DNA of 7,704 nucleotides from the NCBI GenBank assembly GCA_018065885.1, contig JAGHSL010000004.1:1-7704 (forward strand), in the 5' to 3' direction. A model generated the notes under the pieces. It was not told the origin of the DNA, did not search any database, and saw only the letters and a program-made list of their open reading frames with translations. Below, piece by piece: positions 5,834 to 7,704 of this stretch (positions are counted from its first letter, which is position 1; every line of letters begins with the position of its first letter). This stretch comes from Candidatus Limimorpha equi. GTDB taxonomy: Bacteria; Bacteroidota; Bacteroidia; Bacteroidales; F082. Position numbers and translations under genes: made by a program.

Positions 5834-7408
5834 TCATTCAATCACGCATTCCTCAATCTTGCACTGGTGTTCCTTCGTGTCAGGGTCATAATTGATGCCG
5901 ACGAAAAGCAAATCGCCACGATAATGTTCCAACAAATCGTCGTATTTCTTTTCCTTAATTTGTTTAATCGCCGATTCCGCCGACTTCTTGTTTTTCAGCT
6001 CAATAATCATGGCCGGAATGTTCGGAACGTAAGGAACCAGAGCCAAATCCGCATAGCCCTTGCCCGTGGGCAGTTCCTTGATGACGGTGTATTTCAAATT
6101 AGCGTAGAAATAGGCCAAGCCAATCGCACTTTGGAACGATGCTTCGTTGTTGTAGGTCAACGGGTTGGTGGTGCGGATATGCGCCTCGGTCAAGGCTGCG
6201 GCCACGGCTTCTTCGTCCTTGTTGATTGTCGCCTCAAGCAATTGTTTCGAGTCGTTCACCAGCTTGATGATTGGCGCGTAGTCCTGTTCGTATTCGACGG
6301 AGAAGACCCACTGCTCGCGGATTTCGCTGTTCGGGATGTAGCACTGGCGGTTCTCGCGGTCGTAGGCCAAGTAGCCCAAATGTATCAGGTAAGTGAAAAC
6401 GTCGTCCTTGCTGTGGAAATCCGTCATCGTGTTCAGGTACTTGTACACGTTCACATCGACCTTTCCGCCGCCCATCATCTTTATGACGTCGTCCTTCATG
6501 CCGCCGAAATCCATCAGGATGTAGAGCTTCAGGGCTTCGTAGGAGCCGGTCTGGGTCCAGTAGCTGCCGAATGAGCGTTTCATCATGGCACTCACCACCG
6601 ATTTCGGACTGAATATTTCATGCACGCCGTTCAAGTCGTAGCCGTCGTACCAGCGGCGACATTCCTCATAATCCATGCCGTACTGCTCGCAGAGACCTTG
6701 CGTCTCTGCCGCAGTGAAGCCTACGAATTCGGCAAGTTGCGATGCATCGGTCATCGAATATTCGTCAAACAAATTCAGCTTCGACTGTATCTTGTCGCGC
6801 ACAATGGGCAGGATGCCGGTGAGATAGGCAAGCGATATGGCCGGGCTTAATGTGGAGTTCTTGAAAAGTGCATTCAAAAACCATAGATAATCGTTGAACA
6901 AAGCCGCCGGAACTTTTTCGCGGACAAGCACATCGTATTCGTCAATGATGACAACAAAAGTCTCTTCTTTCTCCGCATAGACTTCCAGCATACAGTCGGC
7001 AAACGATCGGCAATCGGAAAAATCAACGTCAGGGAAAACCTTAGCGAAGTCCTTCATAATCCTTTTCTGCATCACTTGAAGAAACTCGTCATGGTTCGAC
7101 ATGAATTCTGCATTCATGTCTATCTTAATCACATTCAGTTTGTTGAGGTATTCCTCATAGCTCTTGTCCTGTGCAATCTTCAGGTCCTTGAAAAGCTCCC
7201 TTGAATCGCAACCTTTGGAATAATAGGCCGCAAGCATGTTGCCTGCCATGCTTTTGCCGAACCTGCGCGGACGCGATATGCAAACATATTTATTTTCGGA
7301 ATCGACAAGTTGGTTCAGTTCGGCAATCATCATCGACTTGTCGATGAAAATTTCTGACTTTCTGGCCTGCTTCAGCAGCACATTGCCCGGATTTAGATAG
7401 ATGCCCAT
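5834..7408 (-). CDS. AAA-ATPase-like protein with C-terminal PD-(D/E)XK nuclease-like domain
   Basis: This encodes 524 residues. The N-terminal half is the AAA-ATPase-like family (PF09820 type). It has FIDKSMMI (21-28), a P-loop of the family's form SRPRRFGKS (45-53), and Walker B FVVIIDEYD (151-159). The LTGILPIV segment (196-203) and RRWYDGYDL (251-259) follow, and both are hallmarks of this group. The C-terminal part (about 425-510) is a PD-(D/E)XK nuclease-superfamily fold: a FQSAIGLAYFYANL helix, GYADLAL with D454, and MIIELKNKK with E470 and K472. The core motifs are intact, so it is not visibly decayed. The family is highly amplified in Bacteroidota and some anaerobic fungi and Clostridia. 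Its role is unsettled, and DNA binding or cleavage is inferred only from the fold. The start at 7408 is supported by a -7 element about 25 bp upstream. The gene is monocistronic and convergent with prfB. Confidence 0.93.
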   Translation of the reverse strand: MGIYLNPGNVLLKQARKSEIFIDKSMMIAELNQLVDSENKYVCISRPRRFGKSMAGNMLAAYYSKGCDSRELFKDLKIAQDKSYEEYLNKLNVIKIDMNAEFMSNHDEFLQVMQKRIMKDFAKVFPDVDFSDCRSFADCMLEVYAEKEETFVVIIDEYDVLVREKVPAALFNDYLWFLNALFKNSTLSPAISLAYLTGILPIVRDKIQSKLNLFDEYSMTDASQLAEFVGFTAAETQGLCEQYGMDYEECRRWYDGYDLNGVHEIFSPKSVVSAMMKRSFGSYWTQTGSYEALKLYILMDFGGMKDDVIKMMGGGKVDVNVYKYLNTMTDFHSKDDVFTYLIHLGYLAYDRENRQCYIPNSEIREQWVFSVEYEQDYAPIIKLVNDSKQLLEATINKDEEAVAAALTEAHIRTTNPLTYNNEASFQSAIGLAYFYANLKYTVIKELPTGKGYADLALVPYVPNIPAMIIELKNKKSAESAIKQIKEKKYDDLLEHYRGDLLFVGINYDPDTKEHQCKIEECVIE

Positions 7409-7433
7409 GATGTTTCACTGTTTTTTCAGACTG

Positions 7434-7441
7434 CAAAGATA
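7434..7441 (-). promoter_or_regulatory. Candidate -7 element of the AAA-ATPase-like/PD-(D/E)XK gene
   Basis: The minus strand reads TATCTTTG (7441-7434), an exact TAnnTTTG, with transcription predicted from about 7427. No good -33 TTG lies at 19-21 bp; the nearest is 12 bp upstream. Confidence 0.5.
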
Positions 7442-7511
7442 GAAATTTTACTCCAAGTTTCACGCTTATCTTTATTTGAGACGATTCTTTCATTTGTCTT
7501 GCAACAATACA

Positions 7512-7544
7512 AAGGGGCTGACTAAAAAGTATGGTCAGCCCTTT
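7512..7544 (-). terminator. Hairpin, possible terminator for a gene beyond the right edge
   Basis: GGGCTGAC (7515-7522) pairs with GTCAGCCC (7534-7541) around an 11-nt loop, extendable by three pairs (one G-T). Read on the minus strand it is followed by a T-rich tail (CTTTGTATTGTTG), which is better than the plus-strand tail, so a leftward transcript entering from the right edge is the likelier client. Confidence 0.55.
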
Positions 7545-7704
7545 CCATATTCGGAGGGGGATACGAGAGCAAAGTCAAATTGTGTTTTCCTGATTTAGGT
7601 TGACTCGGTTTTACTGATTAATACTGATATAAATTGACTTTTTGTTGTTAATCCTGGAATGAGTTTACCATCCGAACCTTATCCCTGTCAGTGGTTGACT
7701 GGAG
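7545..7704. other. Intergenic right edge with no convincing gene
   Basis: This stretch is A/T-rich with stops in all frames. The minus strand from 7703 reads twelve codons ending GIRFGW and TAA at 7667-7665. An aromatic-ended tail like that could be the last strand of an outer-membrane barrel, and the hairpin at 7512-7544 would suit its transcript. Twelve codons are too few to call a gene. Confidence 0.3.

Noticed and set aside
5693..6574. A 293-codon plus-strand open frame.
   Set aside because: It starts inside prfB, runs through the 48-nt palindrome and is otherwise antisense to the AAA-ATPase-like gene. Its composition (long V/F/R-rich runs) is that of a reversed coding frame.
7665..7703. 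C-terminal end of a minus-strand outer-membrane protein (tail GIRFGW then stop).
   Set aside because: Only twelve codons are in the window and another frame is open for a similar length. It is suggestive with the hairpin at 7512-7544 but not supportable as a gene.

Overview
The window looks like chromosomal DNA from a member of the Bacteroidota, most likely Bacteroidales. Good matches to the phylum's -7 promoter element TAnnTTTG lie in front of almost every gene. The translation starts have A/T-rich leaders and no Shine-Dalgarno sequence. The lipoprotein carries a K/D-rich stretch after its lipobox cysteine. The gene families present (CarboxypepD_reg-like outer-membrane receptor start, AAA_14-DUF4143 ATPase, AAA-ATPase-like/PD-(D/E)XK protein) are typical of gut or rumen Bacteroidales. 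No genus can be assigned from the sequence alone.

Layout. Position 1-200 (minus) is the 5' end of an outer-membrane protein with a signal peptide and a carboxypeptidase-regulatory-like domain, cut by the window edge. Divergent from it, 400-918 (+) is a small lipoprotein of unknown function followed by a strong hairpin terminator. On the minus strand, 2851/2827 down to 1085 is a two-gene operon: an ECF-type sigma factor and, 12 bp downstream, a membrane protein with a cytoplasmic coiled coil, five membrane segments and a periplasmic domain resembling the SecD P1 head. It takes the position usually held by an anti-sigma factor. Two copies of a short palindromic repeat flank this operon. Next, 3132-4424 (+) is an AAA_14-DUF4143 ATPase preceded by three 33-bp tandem units. 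prfB follows (4596-5715, +) with its own consensus promoter and an intact programmed +1 frameshift site; the gene is only complete when the shift is taken into account. A 48-nt perfect palindrome separates prfB from a convergent minus-strand gene (7408-5834) encoding a second ATPase fused to a PD-(D/E)XK nuclease-like domain. The last ~300 bases hold that gene's promoter, a hairpin and no convincing gene.

How the parts fit. prfB is a housekeeping gene under translational autocontrol. The sigma/SecD-head pair reads as a self-contained envelope-sensing regulator. The two ATPase-nuclease-like genes belong to different families that are amplified in Bacteroidota genomes and lack a settled function. 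Each sits beside its own repeat or palindrome. These two, together with the sigma-linked SecD-head protein, are the least understood parts of the window.
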